From Paludibacteraceae bacterium (GTDB lineage: Bacteria > Bacteroidota > Bacteroidia > Bacteroidales > Paludibacteraceae): a stretch of DNA of 64,000 nt. Below, in pieces: positions 25,809 through 36,200 of the stretch. The position numbers and the translations under genes were made by a program. The DNA lies in NCBI GenBank assembly GCA_016285885.1, contig JAEERP010000011.1:47362-111361 (forward strand). Direction: 5' to 3'. How positions within the stretch are numbered: position 1 is the first letter of the stretch; the number at the start of each line of letters is the position of its first letter. The notes under the pieces were generated by a model. The model saw nothing but the letters and a program-made list of their open reading frames with translations. It did no database searches and had not been told where the DNA came from.

Positions 25809-25991
25809 ATGAAGAAGCTTGGATTATCAAACAATGTGGTATTCTTAGGCGTATGCGGTGGATTCGCCAAATACTTTGACGTGGACGTGACGCTCGTCAG
25901 AATCATTTGCGCACTCATCACAGTCTTGAGCGCAGGCGTAGGCGGAATCATCGCTTACCTGATCTGCTTCGCCATCATGAAAAATAACTAA
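25809..25991 (+). CDS. PspC domain small membrane protein
   Basis: A 60-residue protein consisting of a single PspC domain: the motif LGVCGGFAKYFDVDVTLVRIICAL (about residues 13-36) and a hydrophobic segment (GVGGIIAYLICFAIM). PspC proteins are linked to envelope stress, but stand-alone copies are widespread in Bacteroidetes and their role is poorly known. It lies 28 nt after pepD and 4 nt before uvrB. Confidence 0.9.
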   Translation: MKKLGLSNNVVFLGVCGGFAKYFDVDVTLVRIICALITVLSAGVGGIIAYLICFAIMKNN

Positions 25992-25995
25992 TCGC

Positions 25996-28008
25996 ATGGA
26001 CTTCAAGCTAGTATCTGAATTCGCACCGACAGGCGACCAGCCTCAAGCCATCAATGAGTTGGTAAAGGGTGTCAAAGCCGGCATGGAACATCAAACATTG
26101 CTTGGAGTCACCGGTTCGGGCAAAACGTTCACCATCGCCAACGTCATCAAGGAAATAGGCAGACCCACCCTGGTCCTCAGCCACAACAAGACCTTGGCGG
26201 CACAACTGTACGGAGAGTTCAAGGCATTCTTCCCGGAGAACGCCGTGGAGTACTTCGTCTCCTACTACGACTACTTCCAGCCGGAAGCCTACCTGCCCAA
26301 CACCGATACCTACATTGAGAAAGACCTCTCCATCAACGATGAGCTGGAGAAGCTACGTCTCTCCGCCACCTCAGCGCTGCTGTCCGGAAGGAAGGACGTC
26401 ATCATCGTATCGTCCGTATCATGCCTCTACGGCATAGGCAACCCGGACGACTTCCACGACACCATGATCACCGTGAAGCGCGGACAGATGATCAGCATGA
26501 CCGTGCTCATGCGCAAACTGGTGGAGAGCCTATACGTGCGCAACGAAATAGAGCTCGACCACGGGCGGTTTCGCGTGAAGGGGGACACCTTGGACGTTTT
26601 CCTAGCCTATGCGGATTACATCGTACGCATCCACTTCTGGGGTGACGAGGTAGAAGAGATAGAGTCTATCGATCCCCTCAACGGCATGCACATCGAATCG
26701 TTCGAAGAGATCAACATCTACGCCGCCAACCTCTTCGTGACCACGCCTGAAAGAATCAACCGTGCGCTCATCGAGATAGGGGACGACCTCACCACGCAGG
26801 TGGAGTATTTCCAGAGCATCGGCAAGGTCTTCGAGGCGAAACGACTCTACGAGAGGGTCAATTACGACATGGAGATGATCCGCGAACTGGGGCACTGCTC
26901 AGGTATCGAGAACTACTCACGTTACTTCGACGGCAGGAAGCCTGGCACTAGACCATTCTGCCTGCTGGATTTCTTCCCCAAAGACTTCCTACTAGTCATA
27001 GACGAAAGCCACGTCACAATACCACAGATCCATGCAATGTATGGAGGAGACTATTCTAGGAAACGCACCTTGGTGGACTACGGATTCAGGCTACCCTCCG
27101 CACTGGACAACCGCCCGCTCAAGTTCGAAGAGTTCGAGAGCATGGTGGGACAGACAATCTACGTCAGCGCCACACCTGCGGACTATGAGCTGGAAAAATC
27201 GGAAGGAATATTCGTGGAACAAATCATCCGCCCGACAGGCCTGCTCGACCCAGTCATCGAGGTTCGCCCGACGCTCAACCAGATAGACGACCTCATCGAG
27301 GAGATCCACACCCGCACGGAAAAGGACGAACGAGTGCTCGTCACCACCCTCACGAAGCGCATGGCGGAAGAACTACAAGCCTACCTCTGCAAGATGGGCA
27401 TACGAAGCAACTACATCCACTCCGACGTGGAGACGCTCGAACGAGTGAAGATCATGGAGGACCTACGCAACGGACTCTTCGACGTGCTCGTGGGCGTGAA
27501 CCTGCTCAGGGAGGGACTCGACCTGCCGCAAGTGTCGTTGGTAGCCATCCTGGATGCCGACAAGGAGGGTATGCTACGCTCGCACAGGGCGCTCACCCAG
27601 ACCGCAGGAAGAGCCGCAAGAAACCTCAACGGACTCGTCATCATGTACGCCGACAAGATCACGCGGAGCATGCAGCTGACCATCGACGAGACCAACCGCA
27701 GGCGGGAGAAGCAGATGCAATACAACATAGAGCATAACATAACGCCTAAGGCCGTCGGCAAGAACAGCAAAGCCATTCTGACAAAGGAAGAACCTGCCGA
27801 GCGAAAAGAATACAAGGCAAGCAGTACCGCCCGATATGCGGCGGAAGAACGTGCCGAATACCAATCCACCGCAGACATGGAAAGAGCATTGGAGCAGGCG
27901 AAGAAGATGATGAAGGAATGCGCCAAGAGGTTAGAGTTCCTGGAGGCGGCGCAATACAGGGACGAGATCGTGAAATTAGAGGCGGCATTAGCCAAGAAAA
28001 AAGGATGA
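25996..28008 (+). CDS. uvrB: excinuclease ABC subunit B
   Basis: A 670-residue DNA damage recognition helicase of nucleotide excision repair. Walker A GVTGSGKTFTIANVI (about residues 37-51), the beta-hairpin region YYDYFQPEAYLP (about 90-101), Walker B/DESH (about 337-340), motif VI QTAGRAARN, and a C-terminal UVR motif (LEAAQYRDEIVKLE) that binds UvrC. Complete. It begins 4 nt after the PspC gene. Confidence 0.98.
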   Translation: MDFKLVSEFAPTGDQPQAINELVKGVKAGMEHQTLLGVTGSGKTFTIANVIKEIGRPTLVLSHNKTLAAQLYGEFKAFFPENAVEYFVSYYDYFQPEAYLPNTDTYIEKDLSINDELEKLRLSATSALLSGRKDVIIVSSVSCLYGIGNPDDFHDTMITVKRGQMISMTVLMRKLVESLYVRNEIELDHGRFRVKGDTLDVFLAYADYIVRIHFWGDEVEEIESIDPLNGMHIESFEEINIYAANLFVTTPERINRALIEIGDDLTTQVEYFQSIGKVFEAKRLYERVNYDMEMIRELGHCSGIENYSRYFDGRKPGTRPFCLLDFFPKDFLLVIDESHVTIPQIHAMYGGDYSRKRTLVDYGFRLPSALDNRPLKFEEFESMVGQTIYVSATPADYELEKSEGIFVEQIIRPTGLLDPVIEVRPTLNQIDDLIEEIHTRTEKDERVLVTTLTKRMAEELQAYLCKMGIRSNYIHSDVETLERVKIMEDLRNGLFDVLVGVNLLREGLDLPQVSLVAILDADKEGMLRSHRALTQTAGRAARNLNGLVIMYADKITRSMQLTIDETNRRREKQMQYNIEHNITPKAVGKNSKAILTKEEPAERKEYKASSTARYAAEERAEYQSTADMERALEQAKKMMKECAKRLEFLEAAQYRDEIVKLEAALAKKKG

Positions 28009-28048
28009 ACAACATCCTCCACCCATCATTAACATTAGGGAAGCAATC

Positions 28049-29053
28049 ATGTCTCGCAGGAATCACAAAATAAGAAGATCTCCGGATACGCCGCCAAGCT
28101 ATTGGCAAAAGTTCGGAAACTGGGTGGAGAAGCTAACCGATAATATTTTTGGCAAAATTTTGTTGCAAGCAATAGTAAGCAGCACTTTTTGGGGAATAGT
28201 AGACATGATCTACAGCAGCGATGGAAAGTGGTCATTGTTTTTTTTGCCATTAATCATAACGGTTGGCTGTATTGCACTCTATTTTTTTTTACTACTCATC
28301 GTTTTTTTAGCAGAAAAAATCGAGACATGGTGTTGGAGCCTCTGGCCGAGGGAAGAGGAAGAGAAAAAAGAGAAGGATGCTGGGCCAAGACAATCCCAAG
28401 AGACGCAGCGCAAGCGTCGAAACAGCGGAATAGCAGGCATAGTATCATTGATCATGAAAGCCGACGGAATCACATCGAGGGGAGAGATGAAAGCTGCCAA
28501 GAACTACCTGAGGAGTCATTACAGTCCCTCCGACTACAAAGAGATCCGAGAGGCATTAGAGATAAACATGCGAATCAACAATCCGAAATTCGTGAAGCAG
28601 TCCTGCATTTGGTTAACCGCCAACATGAACTATTCCGAGCGATTAGGATTCACCGAGTTCCTCTTCGACATCGCCCGACTAAGCAAAGGCATTGACGTGG
28701 GAGAATGGAGACTATTGAATGACATCATGAAACGCATCTGTCTGGAAGACGAGGACATCGAATACCTATCACGCAAATATTCAAGGAATTACAGCCATAA
28801 AAACAACAAAAACACAAAGGGAGAGAGCAACAGCAACGAATTATCCACTGAAGTCCAATCCGAGTCGACACCCGATCCATACCTTCGCATCCTAGGACTT
28901 GAGGGGGAAGCCACACCAGACGAGATACAATCAGCATACCACAAACTGGCGAAGAAGTACCACCCCGACACGGTACAAGACGAAGAGATGAAACAGATAC
29001 TAACCGAAAAGTTCAAGGAAATCAACCTCGCCTACAATGCGCTGTCAAAATAG
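28049..29053 (+). CDS. DjlA-like membrane co-chaperone (TerB plus J domain)
   Basis: A 334-residue protein. Two hydrophobic segments in residues about 30-95 anchor it in the membrane. A central TerB/DjlA-like helical domain (GIVSLIMKADGITSRGEMKAAKNYLR and GFTEFLFDIARLSKGIDVGEWRLL) is followed by a Ser/Asn-rich linker and a C-terminal J domain (about 272-334) with the essential HPD in AKKYHPDTVQDEE. This order is that of DjlA, a co-chaperone that recruits DnaK to the membrane. Runs of 8 and 10 T inside the membrane-segment codons could slip. It may be co-transcribed with uvrB (40-nt gap). Confidence 0.85.
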   Translation: MSRRNHKIRRSPDTPPSYWQKFGNWVEKLTDNIFGKILLQAIVSSTFWGIVDMIYSSDGKWSLFFLPLIITVGCIALYFFLLLIVFLAEKIETWCWSLWPREEEEKKEKDAGPRQSQETQRKRRNSGIAGIVSLIMKADGITSRGEMKAAKNYLRSHYSPSDYKEIREALEINMRINNPKFVKQSCIWLTANMNYSERLGFTEFLFDIARLSKGIDVGEWRLLNDIMKRICLEDEDIEYLSRKYSRNYSHKNNKNTKGESNSNELSTEVQSESTPDPYLRILGLEGEATPDEIQSAYHKLAKKYHPDTVQDEEMKQILTEKFKEINLAYNALSK

Positions 29054-29073
29054 AGATAGATGAGCCAAGAGGG

Positions 29074-29112
29074 AAAAAGAAAACGGGGACGCGATATCAA
29101 ATCGAATCCCCG
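29074..29112 (-). terminator. intrinsic terminator of rplU-rpmA
   Basis: CGGGGA (29084-29089) pairs with TCCCCG (29107-29112), with an inner CGAT/ATCG stem. On the minus strand it is followed by TTTTCTTTTT. Confidence 0.75.
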
Positions 29113-29140
29113 AAAAAAAAACAACAAATATGAAACAAAT

Positions 29141-29419
29141 TTACTCTTTCGTCTCAACTGGGCTAGTAACAGGATCTACAGAAACATAAGAACGATTGTC
29201 CTTTTTCTTTCTGAAAACCACAATGCCATCCACCAAAGCGAACAGCGTGTGATCCTTACCCATACCTACATTCTCACCTGGGTGGTGCACAGTACCACGT
29301 TGACGAATCAAGATGTTACCAGCCTTAGCAAACTGACCACCGAAAATCTTAACACCGAGTCGCTTACTTGCTGACTCACGACCGTTCTTGGAACTACCAA
29401 CTCCTTTTTTGTGTGCCAT
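29141..29419 (-). CDS. rpmA: 50S ribosomal protein L27
   Basis: A 92-residue large-subunit protein near the peptidyl transferase centre. Typical N-terminus [24 protein letters not shown] and the motif [27 protein letters not shown]. It lies directly downstream of rplU, as in most bacteria. Confidence 0.98.
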   Translation of the reverse strand: MAHKKGVGSSKNGRESASKRLGVKIFGGQFAKAGNILIRQRGTVHHPGENVGMGKDHTLFALVDGIVVFRKKKDNRSYVSVDPVTSPVETKE

Positions 29420-29437
29420 TTTCCTAAATCTTTAAAG

Positions 29438-29755
29438 TTAAGCGACTACGTTTTTAATTTTCAACTCAGTGAACTGTTGACGGTGACCGTTCAACTTACG
29501 GTAACCTTTTCTTCTCTTCTTGTGGAAGACCAAAACCTTGTCACCCTTAACGAGAGGAGAAACAACCTCAGCGACAACCTTAGCGCCAGAGATAACTGGA
29601 GCGCCGATGGTGATGTTGCCATCATTGTCGATCAACAACACTTTCTCGAATTCCACTTCTGCACCGCGCTCAGAATCAGCGATGTGGTGGACGAACAACT
29701 TCATGTCTTGTTCAACTTTGAACTGTTGTCCTTGAATTTCTACAATTGCGTACAT
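29438..29755 (-). CDS. rplU: 50S ribosomal protein L21
   Basis: A 105-residue 23S rRNA-binding protein. Start at 29755 ([20 protein letters not shown]) is the conserved N-terminus; the longer frame is spurious. The C-terminal motif [23 protein letters not shown] is diagnostic. Forms an operon with rpmA, 18 nt apart. Confidence 0.98.
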   Translation of the reverse strand: MYAIVEIQGQQFKVEQDMKLFVHHIADSERGAEVEFEKVLLIDNDGNITIGAPVISGAKVVAEVVSPLVKGDKVLVFHKKRRKGYRKLNGHRQQFTELKIKNVVA

Positions 29756-29786
29756 TGTAATAAAATTATTAAAATTACATCCGGTG

Positions 29787-29803
29787 GTGGGTCCTCGGAC
29801 CAC
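29787..29803 (-). promoter_or_regulatory. hairpin in the rplU leader
   Basis: The minus-strand leader of rplU folds as GTGGTCC-GA-GGACCCAC, with one bulged base, between the -7 box and the start codon. It could be a ribosomal protein autoregulatory (L21-type) leader, but this is only a suggestion. Confidence 0.35.
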
Positions 29804-29831
29804 TTATTAGTACCACGAAGGAAAAACTGCG

Positions 29832-29839
29832 CAAAGATA
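29832..29839 (-). promoter_or_regulatory. -7 box upstream of rplU-rpmA
   Basis: TATCTTTG on the minus strand, an exact match to TAnnTTTG, about 77 nt upstream of the rplU start. Confidence 0.6.
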
Positions 29840-30226
29840 CGACATTTATCCGAAAAGAGGATCAAGGCAGACAAACTTTTTCATATCGAAAACATAGACA
29901 TAAGGCAAGAAAAAAAAAAGACGTGCAACCATTCTCCACGAAGTTCCCGAAACATTATTCCGCACTCACATCAATCATCCGTAGTTGGTGATTAAGTGAC
30001 GACAACGATTAAAATTATTTTTCGCATTACATCAATCACGCACGACAATTGACAATAAATTAAAAATTTTGCATTATAGATGATAGAATAACCGCAAAAG
30101 GGAAAATAGACCCAACCCGCCATTTTTGCCTTAAAACATTAATATACAATGAAAAAAAATAAGTAAATTTGCACACTTACACTTGTAAAGATATATATAG
30201 GGTTTTTTTGTTACACAGACTTAATC
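29840..30226. other. intergenic region between rplU and the giant adhesin
   Basis: AT-rich region between divergent genes. It holds the rplU upstream promoter region and, at 30164-30171, a TAAATTTG -7 box for the adhesin gene. No RNA gene or open reading frame that I would support. Confidence 0.5.
30164..30171 (+). promoter_or_regulatory. -7 box upstream of the giant adhesin
   Basis: TAAATTTG matches TAnnTTTG, 55 nt before the start codon. No clear -33 TTTG. Confidence 0.5.
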
Positions 30227-33200
30227 ATGAGGAGATTACAAAATATTATCAGGAAAATTTTGGCAATGGCCGCAATCATTGCCTTGGGGACAAACGCTTA
30301 CGCCGCAGTCGGTTCAATCTCTATAGCGAATGAGCCAGTGGATTTCATCATGGTCGGCAACGTCAATTTCGACCTCGCAAACGGATACGATGAAAACACG
30401 GAAACAATGCAATCGATCGTACCCGTCCGTACAGATCCTTCGACGTTGAACTCCAACACTGCGTTATTCTGCCTACCAGAATTGGTTTGTTCGGATGACG
30501 GGGTCGTAAAGGCGATATTATCATGGAGTGGAAAAATCCACAAAGATGACAGGGCTCAAGTCGCTGACAAATGGAAATCAGTAAAAGTGAGAATAGGAGG
30601 AAGCTCTTACGAAGAGGTCACCGCCGATAATGCATATTGTAAAATGATCGACGGAACTGTGACATCCGTCGAAGATGCGTTCGGAATGTATACATGTCAC
30701 AGCGACGTAACAGACCTCATTAAAGGTAAAGTCAACAATGGAGGATCTTCCTTCTTGATAACAGTGGCTGACCTCCAAAGTAGTACCACCGCATATGATC
30801 CAACGATATCAGAAACCAAATATGGAGGATGGACACTCACCATCATCTACAGGAAATTTGGAGAAAGGAAAGCCAACATCGCCTATTATCCCCTTCAGGA
30901 ATTTGCGCCTGGAGGTACGGGAGGACGACCAGGAGAATCCATGGAAATTCAGGTCGATCTAGCCAAGGAATTCAACGGGGCCAGCAATCTCGTGGTTGGA
31001 GTAACCTGCGCAGGTACATCATTGGCGGAGGACAGAGCTCTTTATATCGACAACGATTCAGGCAGCGGAACAAACGCCGAGTCCAACTTGGACAACAAAA
31101 TCCACCAGCACTCAGGATGTGACGAGGAAAAATTCAACGACGACACAATAGGTTACGCCAGAGGATACGACCAATTGGTTTTCAGATTAGCCAACCCACT
31201 GAACGAACACGACAATGGGAAATACATTAACCGGGGAGAAAAAGAGATATTCCTAAAACTCAAAGGAGGTTCGGAGCAACACCTTCTCACCGACGTCATT
31301 GTCATGACAGGAATACCATCCAACGAGATGGAAGCCGTGCAAAAAGCCCAGAAAGTCACAAATTCTTGCGTGGAATACTCCATAGACATTAATACGGGCA
31401 AATATATTGAGATGTTAAACAACTTCAACATTGACATCAAATTGCCTGATTACACGACAGATGTGTCTAATTTCTCAATAGAAGGCCGAGCCATTACGGC
31501 ACTGAAAGATGAAAGAGGCGCCGCATTCGGTATCAACGCAAGTGGAGGCCCTTCAACAAACGTCAACCCATCTACATACATGCGAGATAGTGCAAATGGA
31601 TGGTTCAGGCCTGAAATGCTTTTACAGACTAGCAATACCAACATTCAGAACAGTATAAGGAGGAATGCCCAAAATTTCGCAAACAATTCAAGCACGGAGC
31701 AATATTTGAACATCCGATACACCGGCACAATTCCCGACTCGCTATGCGACAAGACCATACTAAACATCAAATTCACCGCCTGTGTGGATAGCGTCGCATA
31801 CGCCGCACAAAGCGCACTGACAGGAGAAGAGAGTACAATCTCCTCACAAAGTGAAATCTCCGCGACAGGAGCTCTCAGTGGAGAAAAGACAAAATCCTAC
31901 AGTAACCCGACCTCTGAATTCGAGCAAAGAGAGACCGAGCAATGTTCTGGTCTTTACGGATTTGGCGGCGGCGGCGGCCTTGACGGCGGCGGTGGCGGTG
32001 GCGGCGGCGGTGGCGGTGGCGGCATCAACGGCGAACCGACAAAGATTGGCATGGACTTCACATTCTCATGCGTCAAAATTCCGGACAGAGTCCAAATCGA
32101 CGCATGTGCAGGGGACTGCATCCCATTTGACACCATCAAAAGCATCATGAAAAAAGAACACAATTTCGACATCGATGCCATTGCGAAGGAAGACAGCATT
32201 AGATGGTTAAAGGTCAAAAAGGACAGCATCATAGACCTCTGCCAACTCGCCCTAAAGAAAAACGGAGATCTACGTAAAGCCCAGCAGACGCTCTACAGCG
32301 ACTCCTGCAACTGGCTGGACGTGAAGAAATTCTGGGAAAGCGCACCAAAGGAATTGAAGGGATATGACTCAGCCGCCCTCTTTGATTACATGCATAACTT
32401 CTGCATGGTCGACAGCACATACATCATAGATGTGATCTTCAAGAAAATCAATAAGATCATCGATAATCCGATAGAGGTATCCCACTTGGATTACCAGTTC
32501 AACATAAACCCTCAGTGGGAGACTGACCAATGCATAAAAGTCACAAGTAGCGGAACGTTTACAGTATTATACGCCACGCCATATATCGACAAGCAGAAAA
32601 GGTCATTATGCAACGAAGATATAATCGTTGAGATCAACATGGAGACCATGGACTTGCCTAAGATGACGCACAACGGCAAAGAAGTTTCGATCTACGACAC
32701 GGTACAATTCTGCTTGGGCGCACCTATCGACACTTTTATAATAAAAAAGAAAAAGGCTAACTATGCCATCGATCTGACGTCCCATGAAAATAGTTTTCTG
32801 GGATCCGCCAACGACACATTGTACAAGTTCGTACCGGAGATATCGACTGCACAGGCAAAAACAGATTCGTTCACCTTTATCCAACGGAACAATACGGGCT
32901 GTGAGAGCGACACCTTCAAATTCTACATCGAGGTGCTAAACGTGTCAGCCACTCAGATTCCTGTTGTGCAAAAAGACACAGCCTCCTGTTTGGGACGATT
33001 CGGCGACTCCATCTCCATCCGCATCACGGACCTCGCCGATGTCGCGGCCATGAGGGCTCAACACTTCGATGTGAGATGGTTGCTGATTCGAGACGCCCTT
33101 CTCGGAGACAGTACCTTAAGAGAAGATGTGACAGAAATCAATGTGCCGGTGGACTCTCTTGGCGAATTCACATACGGTGCGCAATACTACTACCTGGGAT

Positions 33201-36200
33201 GTAGCAGTGACATAAACAAGGTTAAGGTGACCGTAAACGAATTAGCGGGGAAAGTCACCCAAGATACCATCGAATTCTGTCAGTACATGGAACCGAGCGC
33301 CGACGAGATCCTTCCCTATATCCATAAGAATGAGGATAGCGACACACTCTATTGGTTCCCGACAAACACCACGCTCACCAACAACCCAACGTTTGAGGAG
33401 AAAGACTCCATCCTCTTCGAGAGGCTTCTTTCCGAAACCGATTTCAACGAATGCGGAGAGAAACGATTCATCGTAAGGGCAAAAAACAAATTTGGTTGCT
33501 TCGGAGACACGTCTCTCATCACCATCAAAGTGAACTGCTACGACAAGAAACAACCTCAGTTCGCCGGCGGAGTGGATTCGGTTCGCTACTGTACCGGAGA
33601 TACACCGATCAACGAATTCAACGCATACCTTGACGAGCAAGGCGCATTCGGTCCAACAGGATACAAATGGGTATGGTCTAGCATCGACTATGCGACGAGC
33701 ACATTGCCTATCAATAAATACAAGAGCACTGCCTACGACATTGTCGTCGACGGAGGTGATCCTATGACGAACACTACCTACGCAAACGACAATCTGTTCG
33801 TGGTCGTACGAATAGACAGCAACAGCTGCGTGAGCGAACCGGACACCTTCAAGATCATCGTGGCCGACGCCATCACCAGCTACGCCATGATCGGTGACAC
33901 GACAACCTCCATCAACCTCAGCGAAACACAGATTGCGTTGAACTATTGTGTCGGAGGAAACCCTTACAGCAGCAAGAGACTTCCAACCGTCGGTTATCCG
34001 TCTAGAGACTACATCATGGAATGGTACAGAAAGGATAACGTACAAGATGATTGCGACACCACCGAAAAATATTTCGCCAACCGCAAAGAGAAATTCATCG
34101 ACATAGACTTCGACCAACCAGACACACTTTTCTACTGCATGCGCCAAGCAACCACCATGGGTTGTAAAGGTCCTTGGCTGACCGTCAGCGTGTACATCCA
34201 CGACAACGTGAAAGATAAACCGAAGATAGATACTATCGTCATGTGCGAAGGGGACATGGCCCAGAAGTTCAACATCTCCATCGACCCGAAATACACGCTA
34301 TACACATACAAAGCGGACACCTCGGAGGTCGCAACCACAGATATGATCGTGGACACCACAGCGGGCAGATACCTCCAAACAATGAACAGCAACTTGTACT
34401 TCGCCCAATACAAGGATAAGGTAACAGGATGCTACGGTGAATTGGTGGGCGCGAACGCTATCGTCAATCCAAAGCCGCACACTCCGCTATTCAGCAAGGA
34501 TACGATCTATCTATGCGCCATCGGAGACACTGTCAGCTTGGCGGAAAAGATTGACTCCAAAATCAACAACTTAGACCAAAACACCACCGTCGTTTGGGAG
34601 CCTGAGGATTCCATCATCACCTCCCAGAACAGAAGCGCCAAGTACGCCATCTACCAAAAAGACACGGTAACGGCCTGCGTGAGCGACAAGGTGGAAATCA
34701 ACATCCGGGTGGAGAACACCATCAAATACAAGGAGTTCGGCACGAAAGAATTCTGCTACGGAGAAGAGGTCTCCCTTAGAGACACCGTACAGAGACTACT
34801 AAGCAGTGTTAACGACATCATCCTGGAGAAGGCGCTAGGATTCAAAGTGTTCCTGCTTAACAACAACTCCAAAGGCATAGAAATAACAAGCGAGGTACGC
34901 TCTTCCAAGGTGAAAACGGAAGACGACACCACCCGCTACCTCATAGAGATTTTGGATACCATCAGCGGATGTTCCCGCATAGACACAGCCACGGTCATCT
35001 TCCACGGATTGCCGAACGCATATGTCGACAATGACTTGTACGCCTGCCAAAACGTGGAGGCGGAACTGCCTACACCAACCGACCCGACCTATATTTACCA
35101 ATGGTTGAGGGCTGATGGCACAACAATCAATGGCAACCCGGTACGCTTGTCCCTCGTTTCGGACGAGACCATCCGATTGGCGGAAAAGAACAAAGCATAC
35201 GGTTGTGCGGACACCTTCGACGTGCACGTAACCGTCTACCCTACCCCGGACAATGCGCTTGTAAACGATACATCTTTCTGTCAGAACAATCCTGACAAGA
35301 AAATCAACGTCGCCGTACAACCGTCCAACGACGCTTACAATACGGCGGCGAACCTGAAGTTGCAATGGTTCTCCCCTGAGGGTGATTCCATCAACAACCC
35401 TATCGTGACCGACGCAGTTGTCATGAACGACCTCACCAAGAGGCTGAAATATACGGTGAGACAAACCAACACCAGCACCTCTTGCTTCAAGGACACGTCC
35501 ATCTACGTGACCCTCAAGCAAACCCCTGTGCTGAACATGCCTGACCTGTCAGCCGTCTGCGAACCGGAGACCATCTCCCTCTCCCAGGCAGTGAAAGATT
35601 ACATCTCGAACAACATCGGTTCCACCCACTTCGCCAACACGGCAGGACTCCAATACCAATATAGCAGAGTCCTCAACGGATCGGCTACCCTTCTCAGCGA
35701 GGCCGAGGCGAACCAGTTGGCATACATCAACGACAAGGACAGCGTGCTCTACGCCTACACCGTGACGGATGCGGACAACGTATGCTCCGCTTCCGACTCT
35801 GTCTTCGTCACCATCAACAAGAAACCGCTCATGCCTATTATCGAAGGCGGCAAGGACACCATCTACTTCTGTAAGGACGATGCACCGATCATCCTCCATG
35901 CGGAGAACAAGAACGAATCGAAGTACCAGACCCAAATCTATTGGGGCGAGTACACCTCCTCCGTCACGGGTGACGAGCTTGAAATCACCGCCAACTACGG
36001 CAACTACATGGCCTTCACCAAGAACGAGAAGACGGGGTGCGTCAGCGACGTCGACACAATCCATGCGGTCATCTCCTTCCCTATCGAATTCTCTGCGATC
36101 GGAACGAAAGACCTCTGCTTCCGCGACTCCATCGACCTGATCCAAATGGTTCAGGAGCAAGTGGATAAGAACACGAAGAACAGCGTACGTGACATTCGCT

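Noticed and set aside
28240..28310. T8 and T10 tracts in the DjlA-like gene as phase-variable switches
   Set aside because: They encode Phe/Leu of the membrane segments in a housekeeping-type gene; the frame is intact and nothing else supports switching.
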